In this document: positions 7,982-17,302 of the stretch, piece by piece | Layout of the letters: each line of letters begins with the position of its first letter | How positions within the stretch are numbered: position 1 is the first letter of the stretch | Origin: Clostridiales bacterium | Lineage (GTDB): Bacteria; Bacillota; Clostridia; Christensenellales; Pumilibacteraceae | Reading direction: 5' to 3' | NCBI GenBank assembly: GCA_015055625.1 | Contig: SVHU01000026.1 | Coordinates: 1 to 34,281 of the forward strand | DNA length: 34,281 nt | Translations under genes and position numbers: made by a program | Notes under the pieces: generated by a model | Seen by the model: the letters and a program-made list of their open reading frames with translations, nothing else | What the model was told of the DNA's origin: nothing | Database searches by the model: none

Positions 7982-8692
7982 TTACATAATACCACTTCCT
8001 GTTTCAGAAAAGAACACTTTATCCACGCTTTTTGCAATAATATCCGCAATCCTTTCTCTATACGACGGCTTTAGTAAATTACTCTCATCCGTAGGATTAG
8101 ATAAAAATCCACACTCTATCAAAAGCGAGGGATAACTAGAACATTGCAAAACGTAATAGTCTGCCTTTTTATACTCTTTATTTTGCCCAAGCGTTACGTT
8201 TAGTTCTTGCTGAAAAATCTTGGCGTAAGCTTCACTTTTTTCTTGCTTGTCGCTATAAAAAACATGTGCGCCGTGAACGGCAGATGATGCGAAATAATTT
8301 TGGTGAATACTTATAACAAGGTCGGGTTTTGCATTATTTATTATCTCTTTTCTTTTTTGCATGTCAGACAGCTTTTTATTTGACGCGCCAACATCATACA
8401 AACCTACGTCCGACGTTCTTGTAAGCTTTACTGTATACCCTTTTCTTGACAGCATATTTGCTAAAATTTTGGATACGTATAGGTTTATTTCGCTCTCTTT
8501 TACCTTTTTTATACCAGATACAACACCACCGTCACTGCCTCCGTGTCCTGGATCAATAACAATAACATATCCGTTTTTTGAGGCTTGAACAGCCCTTTTA
8601 TAATGTACTATTCCCACGCAAATTAAAGTCGTAACAACTGCAACCAACACTAATGCAATAAGCGTTTTAATATGAACGAAAAACACTTTCAT
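7982..8692 (-). CDS. N-acetylmuramoyl-L-alanine amidase, CwlD-like (Amidase_3)
   Basis: The 236-residue protein has one N-terminal membrane segment (about 10-30) and an outside Amidase_3 domain. Zinc ligands are visible: His50 in DPGHGG, Glu66 in KESEIN and His130 in ISIHQN. The catalytic Glu193 is in LLIECGFLSNP. It cleaves the MurNAc-L-alanine bond of peptidoglycan. Size, single anchor and domain match Bacillus CwlD (237 residues), the sporulation amidase that makes muramic lactam in spore cortex, so this is weak evidence for a sporulating organism. It could also be a vegetative amidase. Its ATG overlaps the stop of the upstream peptidase gene (TGATG). Confidence 0.9.
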   Translation of the reverse strand: MKVFFVHIKTLIALVLVAVVTTLICVGIVHYKRAVQASKNGYVIVIDPGHGGSDGGVVSGIKKVKESEINLYVSKILANMLSRKGYTVKLTRTSDVGLYDVGASNKKLSDMQKRKEIINNAKPDLVISIHQNYFASSAVHGAHVFYSDKQEKSEAYAKIFQQELNVTLGQNKEYKKADYYVLQCSSYPSLLIECGFLSNPTDESNLLKPSYRERIADIIAKSVDKVFFSETGSGIM

Positions 8693-10137
8693 CAGTATAT
8701 CCTCGCCTCTCCGTATAAAAAGCTGTCGAACAAGCTTTTTAGCTGACGGCTTGTTGCTTTTTCGAACGCGTTTATCATACCTTGTGGCGTTGCGCTATTA
8801 AACTCAAACTCCTCTCTATACTTTTTAAGTGCATTAAAGAAAGCTTTATCCCCCACGCTTTTTCTTATCGTATCAAACATTAAAGCTCCCTTAAGATAGG
8901 TTACGTAGGTATAGTCAAACGAAGAAAACTCACCTATATTTCTATCCATTACGCCATCATAAGACGTTACGTCGCAGTATACGATATACGCAGACGTCGC
9001 ATCCGCCATACGCTGACGGTACGTTATGCCATAAGAGGGGTTAAACTCATAAAACAGCGTGGTTGAATACTCGGCAAGTCCTTCGTCCATCCACGCGTGA
9101 TTTACTTGATCATTGCCTACAATCCCATACCACCATTGATGCGCCGTTTCGTGAATTACCGCCTCTTTACCCATGCTTTTATTCAAAGTGTCCGACACGT
9201 AAACAAGCCCGGGATATTCCATTCCGCCATATATAAAATGCGTTTCCACCACGCTATATGTAGAATATGGATATTTACCGAATTTGTCGCTGAAAAACGC
9301 AAGAGCGTCGAGCGCGCAATTTAGCGTATTTTGCGCGTCAGTATCCTTTTGATAGTAGTAAAAAACCTCTATATTGTTCACTTTTGCCGATAACGTATCA
9401 AACTTTCCGATCACAAACGCAAAATCTCTGGCGTTTTGCAATCTACTTTCATACGTTGCATTCACTCCGTTTTCGCGCCTTTCGCTCTTACCGGACGTTG
9501 CAACGCTAAAAGACGACGGAATAGTTATACTCACCTTATAATCACTGCAATCCGACCAAAACGGATCGCCGTTACAGTAGTAGGGCGAGGTATCAAATCC
9601 GCTCTGAGTTTTAACGCAGGCGATAGGGTACCAGTTACCGCAATTTACCGTATCGTTAAACCAGCCAAGTCTATGTCTTACGTTTGGAATATGCACGGTA
9701 AAATCCATATCAAGCAGTACTCGCTCTGTTGGCTCAACCTCTTTAAGTAGTGGCACAACCAGTATGTCGTCATCCATTCCCTCTACGCTCCACTCGATAT
9801 CTTTACCCGATCTTTTTACGCTTTCAATCTCTATTTTTCCATAGCTTTCCCCACTTAGGTAAGCCTCGTCCTTTACACTCTCTTCCACAGCCTTAAACTG
9901 AGCGTCCTCTCTGTACGCGTTGGGGTAAAGATGAAAGCAAAGTTCGTCCAAAATCGCATCGCTGTTGTTTGCGTAGCTTACACTCATACTGCAATCGAGC
10001 GTGTGAGTTTTTTCGTCGTATACCACCTTTATATCATAAAAGCTTCTACCTACTGCGTCTTCTTTAACACATCCAACAATGGGGATAATTCCAAAAATTA
10101 AAACTACCGACAATATAAACGTAAATATCCTTTTCAT
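8692..10137 (-). CDS. Lipoprotein metallopeptidase, M1 (gluzincin) family
   Basis: The 481-residue protein has a signal peptide ending in a lipobox IVGC (Cys23), so it is predicted to be a lipoprotein on the outer face of the membrane. An N-terminal beta-rich domain is followed by an M1-type catalytic domain: GGMEY (304-308, a variant of the GxMEN exopeptidase motif), HETAH (329-333) and the third zinc ligand Glu352 in DEGLAEY, 19 residues after His333. It lacks the long C-terminal helical domain of classical aminopeptidase N. It probably trims peptides outside the cell. It is translationally coupled to the CwlD-like amidase, so a cell-wall peptide role is possible. GGAGCAGG precedes the ATG. 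Confidence 0.9.
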   Translation of the reverse strand: MKRIFTFILSVVLIFGIIPIVGCVKEDAVGRSFYDIKVVYDEKTHTLDCSMSVSYANNSDAILDELCFHLYPNAYREDAQFKAVEESVKDEAYLSGESYGKIEIESVKRSGKDIEWSVEGMDDDILVVPLLKEVEPTERVLLDMDFTVHIPNVRHRLGWFNDTVNCGNWYPIACVKTQSGFDTSPYYCNGDPFWSDCSDYKVSITIPSSFSVATSGKSERRENGVNATYESRLQNARDFAFVIGKFDTLSAKVNNIEVFYYYQKDTDAQNTLNCALDALAFFSDKFGKYPYSTYSVVETHFIYGGMEYPGLVYVSDTLNKSMGKEAVIHETAHQWWYGIVGNDQVNHAWMDEGLAEYSTTLFYEFNPSYGITYRQRMADATSAYIVYCDVTSYDGVMDRNIGEFSSFDYTYVTYLKGALMFDTIRKSVGDKAFFNALKKYREEFEFNSATPQGMINAFEKATSRQLKSLFDSFLYGEARIY

Positions 10138-10240
10138 ACCTGCTCCTATAAAAATATTCGTAGGATAATATATGAAAACCGCAATATTATTAGACCTTTT
10201 TGATTACGTAACAACGATACTCTATATCCTTTAGTTTTTA

Positions 10241-11071
10241 TTACGAATACAAACAAGCGCAAAACGTTTTGCGATAGCTTTTGGGCGTCATACCCGTTGC
10301 TTGCTTGAAAACTCGCATAAAATAATACTCGTCACTAAAGCCAACCGTATGAGCAATTTGTTTTATGCTATCCGTACTATTCGTTAGTAAACGCTTAGAA
10401 AAACTTATTCGCTTTTCGATTATCCACTCCTTTACCGTTCTGCCAGTATACTTTTTGAATAACGCTGTAAAATATTTAGGGTTATAGGAAAAACGCTCTG
10501 CTATCGACACAACCGATATATCTTCGGTAATATGTTTATTAAGCCACCCGACAACTTGCGATATGCGCGTATGTACAACAAAGGGCGAAAACAATAAGTA
10601 CTGTCTAGCAAGCTCTGCTAATAGCGCCGATGACAAGTGGTCTTTAACTAATTCGCTATTCCCTTCAAAACGATAATGGTTTAGCTCCGTTAGCATAATC
10701 GTTATGCGATCGGCATTTTGTAACGCAAACTTTTCGGCGAAAAAAATCCATTTTTCTCCCTTTTGACAAACCTGACGCGCTTGCTCTTCAGTTTCGCAAA
10801 TTTTTACTTCCCCATCAAAATGAAACCAATAAAACGAATTGCTATTAAGCCTTGTTCCACATTGCTCTTCGCCCTTTGCATGAAACAAAACTTCGCCTTT
10901 CTTTACACCGTAAACCGAATCTTGTTTCATCCAAAGTTCGCCATCTTCTACGAAAAACATCTCAAAATCCGCCAAGACTCTTCTAGTATGTCGCATTGGC
11001 TCTTTGTTTACAGACTTTCCTGAAAAACAATACTTGACTAACGAACCCAAATTAATTGCAAAATAACGCAT
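10241..11071 (-). CDS. AraC-family transcriptional regulator (arabinoside utilisation)
   Basis: The 276-residue protein has an N-terminal AraC-type cupin ligand domain (FEMFFVEDGELWMKQD, KKGEVLFHAKGE, SFYWFHFDG) and a C-terminal double helix-turn-helix (ISVVSIAERFSYNPKYFTAL and IKQIAHTVGFSDEYYFMRVF, ending MTPKSYRKTF). AGGAG precedes the ATG. It is divergent from the GH127 gene across a 160-base region and is the likely activator of that gene in response to an arabinose-containing sugar. Confidence 0.92.
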   Translation of the reverse strand: MRYFAINLGSLVKYCFSGKSVNKEPMRHTRRVLADFEMFFVEDGELWMKQDSVYGVKKGEVLFHAKGEEQCGTRLNSNSFYWFHFDGEVKICETEEQARQVCQKGEKWIFFAEKFALQNADRITIMLTELNHYRFEGNSELVKDHLSSALLAELARQYLLFSPFVVHTRISQVVGWLNKHITEDISVVSIAERFSYNPKYFTALFKKYTGRTVKEWIIEKRISFSKRLLTNSTDSIKQIAHTVGFSDEYYFMRVFKQATGMTPKSYRKTFCACLYS

Positions 11072-11101
11072 TATTCACTCCTACGATATTTAATACGTTA
11101 T

Positions 11102-11130
11102 ATTATACCATTCGCAATTATAATAATCAA
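11102..11130 (-). promoter_or_regulatory. Promoter of the AraC-family regulator at 11071
   Basis: On the minus strand TTGATT (11125-11130) and TATAAT (11102-11107) are separated by 17 bases. It is back to back with the GH127 promoter; the ~45 bases between the two would hold the regulator's sites, though I could not identify a clear repeat there. Confidence 0.7.
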
Positions 11131-11173
11131 GACTAAATATGACTTTTTTCCATTTATTTTACCTTTTTTACTA

Positions 11174-11202
11174 TTGTTTTATGCATTTTACTTTATTATA
11201 AT
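11174..11202 (+). promoter_or_regulatory. Promoter of the GH127 gene
   Basis: TTGTTT (11174-11179), a poor -35, and a consensus TATAAT (11197-11202) are 17 bases apart. A weak -35 is typical of promoters that need an AraC-type activator. AGGAG (11219-11223) precedes the ATG at 11232. Confidence 0.65.
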
Positions 11203-11231
11203 TAAACTATCACACTCTAGGAGTAAAAGCT

Positions 11232-13055
11232 ATGGAAAATTTTTCTTTAAGACAAATTAAGCTTACTGACGGCTTTTTTTATGAACGGCAAAAAATTAAC
11301 GCTCAAACCACTTTACCTGCTATATATACACGCTTTAGCGAAACGGGAAGATTTAAGGCGATAAAATGCATTAACGAACCACCACATTCTCACGTTTATT
11401 GGGATAGCGACGTTGCAAAATGGCTAGAATCTGCTTCCTATATACTTGCACGCAAGGAAGACGAACAAGTTCGCGCTTGGTACGACGAAGCTATTGACGA
11501 CATTGTAAAAAACCAATGTGAAAATGGTTATTTTAACTCTTATTTTCAGGTTTATAAACCCGACGAGATTTTTACGCACCGTCATGATCACGAGTTGTAC
11601 TGCGCAGGACATCTTTTTGAAGCGGCGGTTGCTTCTAGTAAATACTTAAACGACAATAGACTTTTAGGCGTGTGCGAAAAATACGTAGATTATATATACG
11701 AACGCTTTGTAGAGAAAAAAGACACGGCGTTCACAACCCCAGGTCACGAAGAGATTGAACTTGCGCTATTGAGATTATATCGTCTAACTAAAAAAGAAAA
11801 ATATAAAACGCTTGCTAAATATTTCTTAGATAACAGGGGGCTTAGCGAAGAAGATAACATAATACTCGCACAAAGTCATATTCCCATTCGTGAACAAGTT
11901 AGCGCTGAAGGGCACGCTGTACGCGCAACGTATTTATACACGGCTATGGCAGATTTTGCACAGCTTACAAACGACACGCAAATTAAGCAAAATCTAGAAA
12001 TGATTTTCAATGATATAATAAAGCGCAAAATGTATATCACAGGTGGAACGGGTAGCACACACTGTGGCGAACGCTACACGGTAGCTTACGATTTACCAAA
12101 CTACTCAGCGTATAGCGAAACCTGCGCGTCAGTAGGGCTTGTGTTCTTTTGCGACCAAATGCTACGCCTTACGGGCAATAAAATTTATGGCGACGTGCTA
12201 GAACGCGCGCTATACAACGGTGTTTTGGCTGGAATTTCACTAAGTGGCGACAATTTCTTTTACGTAAACCCACTCGAAATGCAATTAGAGCGAACAAAAG
12301 ACCATTTAGATAAAGCAAAGCACACTGTCCTAAATAGGTACGTATACGTAGAGAGATGTCCTATTCCAAAACGAGTAAAAATCTTCTCCACGTCCTGCTG
12401 TCCGCCCAATATTTGTCGACTTATAGAAAAAATACCACAGTACGTTTGGTACGCTGACGAGAAAAACAGCACGCTCACTCTTTCTCAATACGTATCGTCT
12501 TCTTTAAGTAGCGATTTTGTTGACGCAACCATTTTCTCCAGTATGCCATATAGCGGAAAAGTGCAGTTAAAGATAAATTCTAAAGGTAAAAAAATCACCT
12601 TACGTATACGTAAACCAGCGTGGAGTTCAGCAAGCTTCGAAAACGAGAAAAACGGATATTTGATATACGAAGGCGTTTTTGAAAATACGGAAATAAACGT
12701 AGACTTTTCACCTTCGCTTAAAAAGGTTTACTCAAACCCACTCGTGGCTGAAAACTCGGGAAAAGTTGCGCTCACGTACGGTCCGATAGTTCTTTGCGCA
12801 GAAGGCTCGGATAACGACTTCAATATTTTCGGCGTAAAAATCGGAGATATATCAAAAGCAAAAATCGAGCCACTAAACTCTTCTCCATACGCACTAAACG
12901 TAACTTTGCCTGTGTCCTATTTTGAAGATAGTGGAGAATTGTATTCGTACGAGCAAGGCCGTGAAATTATAAAAACGCTAAAACTAATCCCCTACTTTGC
13001 CTGGGCAAACCGTAAGGAGAACGATATGCGCGTATGGTTTCCCAATAAGGAATAA
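11232..13055 (+). CDS. GH127 beta-L-arabinofuranosidase (DUF1680 family)
   Basis: The 607-residue protein has an (alpha/alpha)6-barrel followed by beta-rich domains. Family landmarks are HELYCAGHLFEAAVA (120-134), HCGERY with Glu280, SETCAS with Glu296 and Cys298, and STSCCPPN with Cys389-Cys390. These line up with Glu322 (acid/base), Glu338, Cys340, Cys417 (nucleophile) and Cys418 of Bifidobacterium HypBA1, so the unusual zinc-cysteine active site is complete. It releases beta-L-arabinofuranose from plant glycans or glycoproteins. There is no signal peptide, so it acts on imported short arabinosides. It is shorter than HypBA1 (658). The divergent AraC gene is its likely regulator. Confidence 0.94.
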   Translation: MENFSLRQIKLTDGFFYERQKINAQTTLPAIYTRFSETGRFKAIKCINEPPHSHVYWDSDVAKWLESASYILARKEDEQVRAWYDEAIDDIVKNQCENGYFNSYFQVYKPDEIFTHRHDHELYCAGHLFEAAVASSKYLNDNRLLGVCEKYVDYIYERFVEKKDTAFTTPGHEEIELALLRLYRLTKKEKYKTLAKYFLDNRGLSEEDNIILAQSHIPIREQVSAEGHAVRATYLYTAMADFAQLTNDTQIKQNLEMIFNDIIKRKMYITGGTGSTHCGERYTVAYDLPNYSAYSETCASVGLVFFCDQMLRLTGNKIYGDVLERALYNGVLAGISLSGDNFFYVNPLEMQLERTKDHLDKAKHTVLNRYVYVERCPIPKRVKIFSTSCCPPNICRLIEKIPQYVWYADEKNSTLTLSQYVSSSLSSDFVDATIFSSMPYSGKVQLKINSKGKKITLRIRKPAWSSASFENEKNGYLIYEGVFENTEINVDFSPSLKKVYSNPLVAENSGKVALTYGPIVLCAEGSDNDFNIFGVKIGDISKAKIEPLNSSPYALNVTLPVSYFEDSGELYSYEQGREIIKTLKLIPYFAWANRKENDMRVWFPNKE

Positions 13056-13113
13056 TTTATCCTAAGCTAATATTTTTCGTATTGTTCCTAATAAAATTAT
13101 TACGCTATTTACT

Positions 13114-13158
13114 AAAAGCCGAACATTGGTATTCTTAACCAGTGCTCGGCTTATTTTG
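13114..13158. terminator. Bidirectional terminator between GH127 and ABC-F genes
   Basis: AAGCCGA (13116-13122) pairs with TCGGCTT (13146-13152), with inner CA/TG and GGT/ACC pairs. The stem is flanked by A-rich and T-rich sequence and lies between convergent genes. Confidence 0.8.
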
Positions 13159-13197
13159 TCGTGTTTTTTAATATACGTATGCTAGTTTTTTGGTTAT

Positions 13198-14748
13198 TTA
13201 GCGTTGTTTTACGTCGTATACGGCATTGCAAAGTTCTTCTGCAAAAGAGCGTTCGTGGCAAACTAAAATCATTGCTCCGTCATACTTTTTTATAGCTTCG
13301 CTGAGCGCCTTTTTAGCTCTTACGTCCAAGTGGTTTGTTGGCTCGTCTAAAATCAAAATATTGCTTGTTGTGTTCATTATTGTAAGAAGTCGTATTCTAA
13401 CCTGCTCGCCTCCCGATAGATGCAAAATTTCTTTTAGCGCGTTATCACCCGTTATTCCCACGCGTGATAATTGCGTTCTTACTTCCTTTTGATTAAAGCG
13501 TGGAAAACAATCGCTGATATATCCATACGCGTTAGTATTCAGGTTTCTAAACGTTAGGTCCTGCTCAAGATAGGACGGCTTTGCAGCGATGTGGAACTTA
13601 AATCCACCGCTTATGGGCTGAAGTACTCGCATAAGCGTTTTTAGTAGCGTGGTTTTTCCTATACCGTTCGTTCCGCGTATCCACAGCTTTGTATCGCCCT
13701 GCATAGTAAAGGAAATGGGCGGAAGAAGTGGTACTCCGTCATAGCCGATTTCCAAGTCTTTTACAACAAGCATCTCTTTTGTGTGAAGAGGATTGCACGG
13801 AAAATCAAAGGTGGCGTCGGGAATAAAGGTTGGCTTTTCCATAACCTCAATTCTATCCAGCATTTTCTTTCTGCTGTTAGCCATGCCTGCGGTCGCTGCG
13901 CGCGCCTTGTTACGATTGATATAATCTTCCATCTTTTTTATCTCGGCTTGCTGACGCTCATAGTCCTCCGCATACTGCTTTACAGCCATTTCGTGCTGAG
14001 CAACAAAGGACGTATACGCACCCGAATACTTCTTTATAGAACCGTTTTCGATACTAACAATATTGTCGCAAACCTTATCCAAAAAGTCGGTATCGTGCGA
14101 AATAACCATAAACGTCTTTTTGTAAGATGTCAAAAACTTAACAAGCCAATCGATATGCTCCACGTCCAAAAAGTTGGTGGGCTCGTCTAAAAGCATTACG
14201 TCCAAGTCCTGCAAAATAAGCTTAGTAAGCATAAGCTTTGCGCGTTGTCCGCCCGAAAGATTGGCAATAAGCGTGTCAAACCCAAACGCCGTAACGCCCA
14301 AGCCTGACGCTGTCTTTTTTATCGTTGCGTCTATATCGTAAAAACCGCTGTCTGTAAGCTCGTCTAAAATTCGGTTGGATTTATTGATAAGCTTTTCAAG
14401 TTCCTTATCGTTAGTTACCTCGCCCATTTTTTCATATATGGCGGTAAGACGTTCATTCTTTTCGTATAAATGCGTAAATGAAGACTGAAGATACTCGTAA
14501 ACGGTTTGCGTTCTATCGATATCCGCGTGCTGATCGAGATAGCCGTACCTTATACCGTTAAGCCAAGTTACTTCGCCCTCGTCCCATATAATTTTTTTTG
14601 CTATAATGTTGATAAAAGTACTTTTACCCGCTCCGTTAAGACCAACTATACCTACGTGTTCGCCGTTGTTTATAACGAGGTTGGCGTTTTTAAAAAGTAT
14701 TTTATCCTCAAACATTTGTGATAGATTTGAAATTTTTAATATGCTCAT
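13198..14748 (-). CDS. ABC-F family ATPase (ribosome-associated, YbiT/YkpA-like)
   Basis: The 516-residue protein has two ABC ATPase domains and no membrane segments. Domain 1 has Walker A GLNGAGKST (36-44), signature LSGGQ (164-168) and Walker B MLLDEP (185-190). A charged linker about residues 240-310 matches the ABC-F Xtn linker. Domain 2 has GTNGIGKTT, LSGGEQ and ILILDEPTNHLD. ABC-F proteins bind the ribosomal E site and modulate translation; some protect against antibiotics. Linker length and style look like the housekeeping YbiT/YkpA group rather than a dedicated resistance factor, which is inference. No obvious ribosome binding site precedes the ATG at 14748. Confidence 0.92.
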   Translation of the reverse strand: MSILKISNLSQMFEDKILFKNANLVINNGEHVGIVGLNGAGKSTFINIIAKKIIWDEGEVTWLNGIRYGYLDQHADIDRTQTVYEYLQSSFTHLYEKNERLTAIYEKMGEVTNDKELEKLINKSNRILDELTDSGFYDIDATIKKTASGLGVTAFGFDTLIANLSGGQRAKLMLTKLILQDLDVMLLDEPTNFLDVEHIDWLVKFLTSYKKTFMVISHDTDFLDKVCDNIVSIENGSIKKYSGAYTSFVAQHEMAVKQYAEDYERQQAEIKKMEDYINRNKARAATAGMANSRKKMLDRIEVMEKPTFIPDATFDFPCNPLHTKEMLVVKDLEIGYDGVPLLPPISFTMQGDTKLWIRGTNGIGKTTLLKTLMRVLQPISGGFKFHIAAKPSYLEQDLTFRNLNTNAYGYISDCFPRFNQKEVRTQLSRVGITGDNALKEILHLSGGEQVRIRLLTIMNTTSNILILDEPTNHLDVRAKKALSEAIKKYDGAMILVCHERSFAEELCNAVYDVKQR

Positions 14749-14818
14749 AATTAATGTAATAGTAGTTAAAGAAAAAACGATAATTACACCGTCTTTCCTT
14801 TTCGTTTATTGTATTTTT

Positions 14819-14861
14819 GTACAAGTTTTAGGCATACGTATGCCCAAAACCTGTACTTTTT
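14819..14861. repeat. Nearly perfect 38-bp palindrome in the gap between parC and the ABC-F gene
   Basis: Bases 14819-14856 form a palindrome with central GGCATACGTATGCC, flanked by GTTTT/AAAAC and GTACA/TGTAC; only two opposed base pairs do not match. On the plus strand it is followed by TTTTT, so as a terminator it faces rightward, antisense to both neighbouring genes. On the minus strand no T run follows. It could also be a protein-binding site or part of the ABC-F leader. Confidence 0.7.
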
Positions 14862-14869
14862 AATATTTT

Positions 14870-17293
14870 TTACGAATTAATTTTAGTATTGTACGCATAA
14901 GCTGAAGATACTTCAATTCCCTTCTTTATAGCTCTTCCTGCGTGCGTTCTCGTTTCGATAGAGATATCCTCGCTATCCACAAACACCATACCGTCTTGCG
15001 ATTGAACAGCTACAAAGTAAGGCTCGGCAACGTAGGACGAGAACACGAGCTTTGTACCGTTACTACCCTTAAGATCTATTATCTTAACGCCCTTTCTATA
15101 TCTTGCCATAACGTCTAGATGCGCCAGTATTACGCGCTTTGCAAAGCCTTTATCGGTAACTACTATCTGCTCGCCTACGTCTTCTACTTGAGAAGCGAAA
15201 ATGCAGTAGTCGTCGCTATTGAGGTTAATTCCCTTAACACCGCCCGAAATTCTGCCCTGCACCGGAACGTCGCTCATATCCGCATTAAGCGACATACCCT
15301 TTCCTGTAATGAACAGCATTGTAACGTTCTTTCTTTCGAACTCTACCGAAATAACCTCGTCGCCGTCTTTCAGCTTGATTGCCTGGAAAGACGATTTGGA
15401 CACGGCGTAATCTTTGAGGGGCGATTTTTTTACAAGACCTTCTTTTGTAAAGAAGATTATATTGCCCTTGCCCATATCCTCGCCGAATGAGTGAATGAAA
15501 ATCGCTTTTTCCTGCTTTGGTAAATCTTTAATAATTTCCTTAAGCGACGCGCCCTTTTCTCTCCACTTTCCGTCGGGAACAAGCTCGGCGTCCACCTTGT
15601 AACAATTACCGAGATTGGTAAATACGTACACCGATTCTCCAGCCTTAGTCTTGCAAACGCTTGGATGAATATCGTTAAGCGAAGAGCTATCGGTATACTC
15701 TCTGTTCGCTCTGTCAAAGTTCTTTTCGGTCATACGCTTAAGCGATCCGCGCGCAGAAAGCATTACTACGCTATCGTCAATCTTTTCGATATCAGCGCTA
15801 TCACTCATAGAATAGTTTTCTACCGAGTAGATAATCTCGCTATGACGTGGCTGTTTATATGCCTTTTTAATTTCCAAAAGCTCAGTCTTTACCACTTCCA
15901 TCTGAAGCTTTTTAGAACCCAAAATCGCGGTAAGGCGCTTGATAAGTTCTCTGAGCTGTTTAAGCTCTTCTTCTAATTTATAAACTTCCAAATGGGTAAG
16001 ACGCGCAAGTCTTAAGTCCAAAATTGCATCCGCCTGAATAGTGGTAAGTGAGAACTTTGCCTTAAGACCTTCTCTTGCCTCGCTTGTGGACTGGCTGTTT
16101 TTAATAATTTTTACAACCGCGTCAATATTCTTTACAGCAATTACAAGACCGGTAAGAATATGTTCACGCTTTTTAGCCTTGTCAAGCTCGCACTTAGTAC
16201 GCTTTACGATAAATTCGCGCTGATAGTTTACGTAATAGTCGTAAATTTGTAAAAGCGATAAAGTTTGGGGCTTAGCCTCAGCAATCGCTACCATATTAAT
16301 AGAGAAAGACACTTGCAAGTTTGTGTACTTGAACAATAAATCCGCAATAGCTCTCGGATCGTAGTCCTTTTTTACCTTAATAACTACGCGCATGCCGTTA
16401 CGGTCAGACTCGTCCAATACGTCCTGAATACCCAAAAGTAAGCCCTTCTTTTCTTCTCTTACGTCAATAATGCTCTCTAACAGGGTAGTACGGTTTACCT
16501 GATAGGGAAGCTCGTCGATTACTATCAGCTTTTTATCATACTCGCCTGGCTCGAAATGAACTTTAGCTCTTATTAAAATTCTACCCTTACCTGTTTCGTA
16601 TGCCTTATAAAGCTCGTCGCCCGTGATAATCGTACCACCAGTTGGGAAGTCAGGGCCTTTTACGTACTTCATCATTTCCGCAAGCTTAATCTTGGGATTG
16701 TCAATGTACGCGATTGCTCCGTCTATTGTTTCACCAAGGTTGTGCGTGGGAATATTGGTCGCAAAACCAATCGCTATACCGTACGCTCCGTTTACCAAAA
16801 GATTGGGAAAACGACCTGGTAAAATATCGGGTTCTTTTAACGTATCGTCAAAGTTACAGTTCCACTTAACAATCTCATCATCAGGGCTTCCCATACCCTT
16901 TAGTAGTTCGCCTGCAAGCTGAGTAAGCCTACACTCTGTATAACGCATTGCAGCAGCGCCATTTCCGTCGATGTCACCAAAGTTTCCCTGTCCGTCAACT
17001 AGCGTACAACTCATATTGAAAGGCTGAGCAAGACGAACCAGCGCCTGATAGACCGAACTGTCGCCGTGAGGGTGATATTTACCCAAGCAGTCACCTACAA
17101 TTCTCGCGCACTTTTTGTACGGCTTGTCATAAGTCATGCCAAGTTCTTGCATATCAAACAAAATTCTGCGCTGAACGGGCTTTAGTCCGTCTTCTACACG
17201 GGGCAGAGCTCTGTCGAGTATGACGTATTCCGAATACGGAATCATGGATTCGTGCATGACTTCTTCCATTGTTTTATAAATAAATTCTTCCAT
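14870..17293 (-). CDS. parC: DNA topoisomerase IV subunit A (ParC; GyrA-like)
   Basis: The 807-residue protein contains the breakage-reunion domain: LKPVQRRIL (38-45), the quinolone region [12 protein letters not shown] (72-83) and active-site AAMRYTE with Tyr118, at the same number as in pneumococcal ParC. A coiled-coil tower and a six-bladed C-terminal DNA-wrapping domain follow. I see no GyrA box (QRRGGKG-type) in the C-terminal domain, which favours topoisomerase IV over gyrase. Position 83, usually Asp or Glu, is Gln. The gene starts 9 bases after parE with a GGAG site, so the two are co-transcribed and form the A2B2 enzyme that decatenates daughter chromosomes. Confidence 0.93.
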   Translation of the reverse strand: MEEFIYKTMEEVMHESMIPYSEYVILDRALPRVEDGLKPVQRRILFDMQELGMTYDKPYKKCARIVGDCLGKYHPHGDSSVYQALVRLAQPFNMSCTLVDGQGNFGDIDGNGAAAMRYTECRLTQLAGELLKGMGSPDDEIVKWNCNFDDTLKEPDILPGRFPNLLVNGAYGIAIGFATNIPTHNLGETIDGAIAYIDNPKIKLAEMMKYVKGPDFPTGGTIITGDELYKAYETGKGRILIRAKVHFEPGEYDKKLIVIDELPYQVNRTTLLESIIDVREEKKGLLLGIQDVLDESDRNGMRVVIKVKKDYDPRAIADLLFKYTNLQVSFSINMVAIAEAKPQTLSLLQIYDYYVNYQREFIVKRTKCELDKAKKREHILTGLVIAVKNIDAVVKIIKNSQSTSEAREGLKAKFSLTTIQADAILDLRLARLTHLEVYKLEEELKQLRELIKRLTAILGSKKLQMEVVKTELLEIKKAYKQPRHSEIIYSVENYSMSDSADIEKIDDSVVMLSARGSLKRMTEKNFDRANREYTDSSSLNDIHPSVCKTKAGESVYVFTNLGNCYKVDAELVPDGKWREKGASLKEIIKDLPKQEKAIFIHSFGEDMGKGNIIFFTKEGLVKKSPLKDYAVSKSSFQAIKLKDGDEVISVEFERKNVTMLFITGKGMSLNADMSDVPVQGRISGGVKGINLNSDDYCIFASQVEDVGEQIVVTDKGFAKRVILAHLDVMARYRKGVKIIDLKGSNGTKLVFSSYVAEPYFVAVQSQDGMVFVDSEDISIETRTHAGRAIKKGIEVSSAYAYNTKINS

Positions 17294-17302
17294 ATTCGCT
17301 CC

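Noticed and set aside
13198..14748. Dedicated antibiotic-resistance ABC-F
   Set aside because: The linker and overall style look like the housekeeping YbiT/YkpA group; no neighbouring resistance or mobile genes support acquisition.
14819..14856. parC terminator
   Set aside because: The T run needed for a leftward terminator is absent; it is present only on the rightward side, so the palindrome is reported as unexplained instead.
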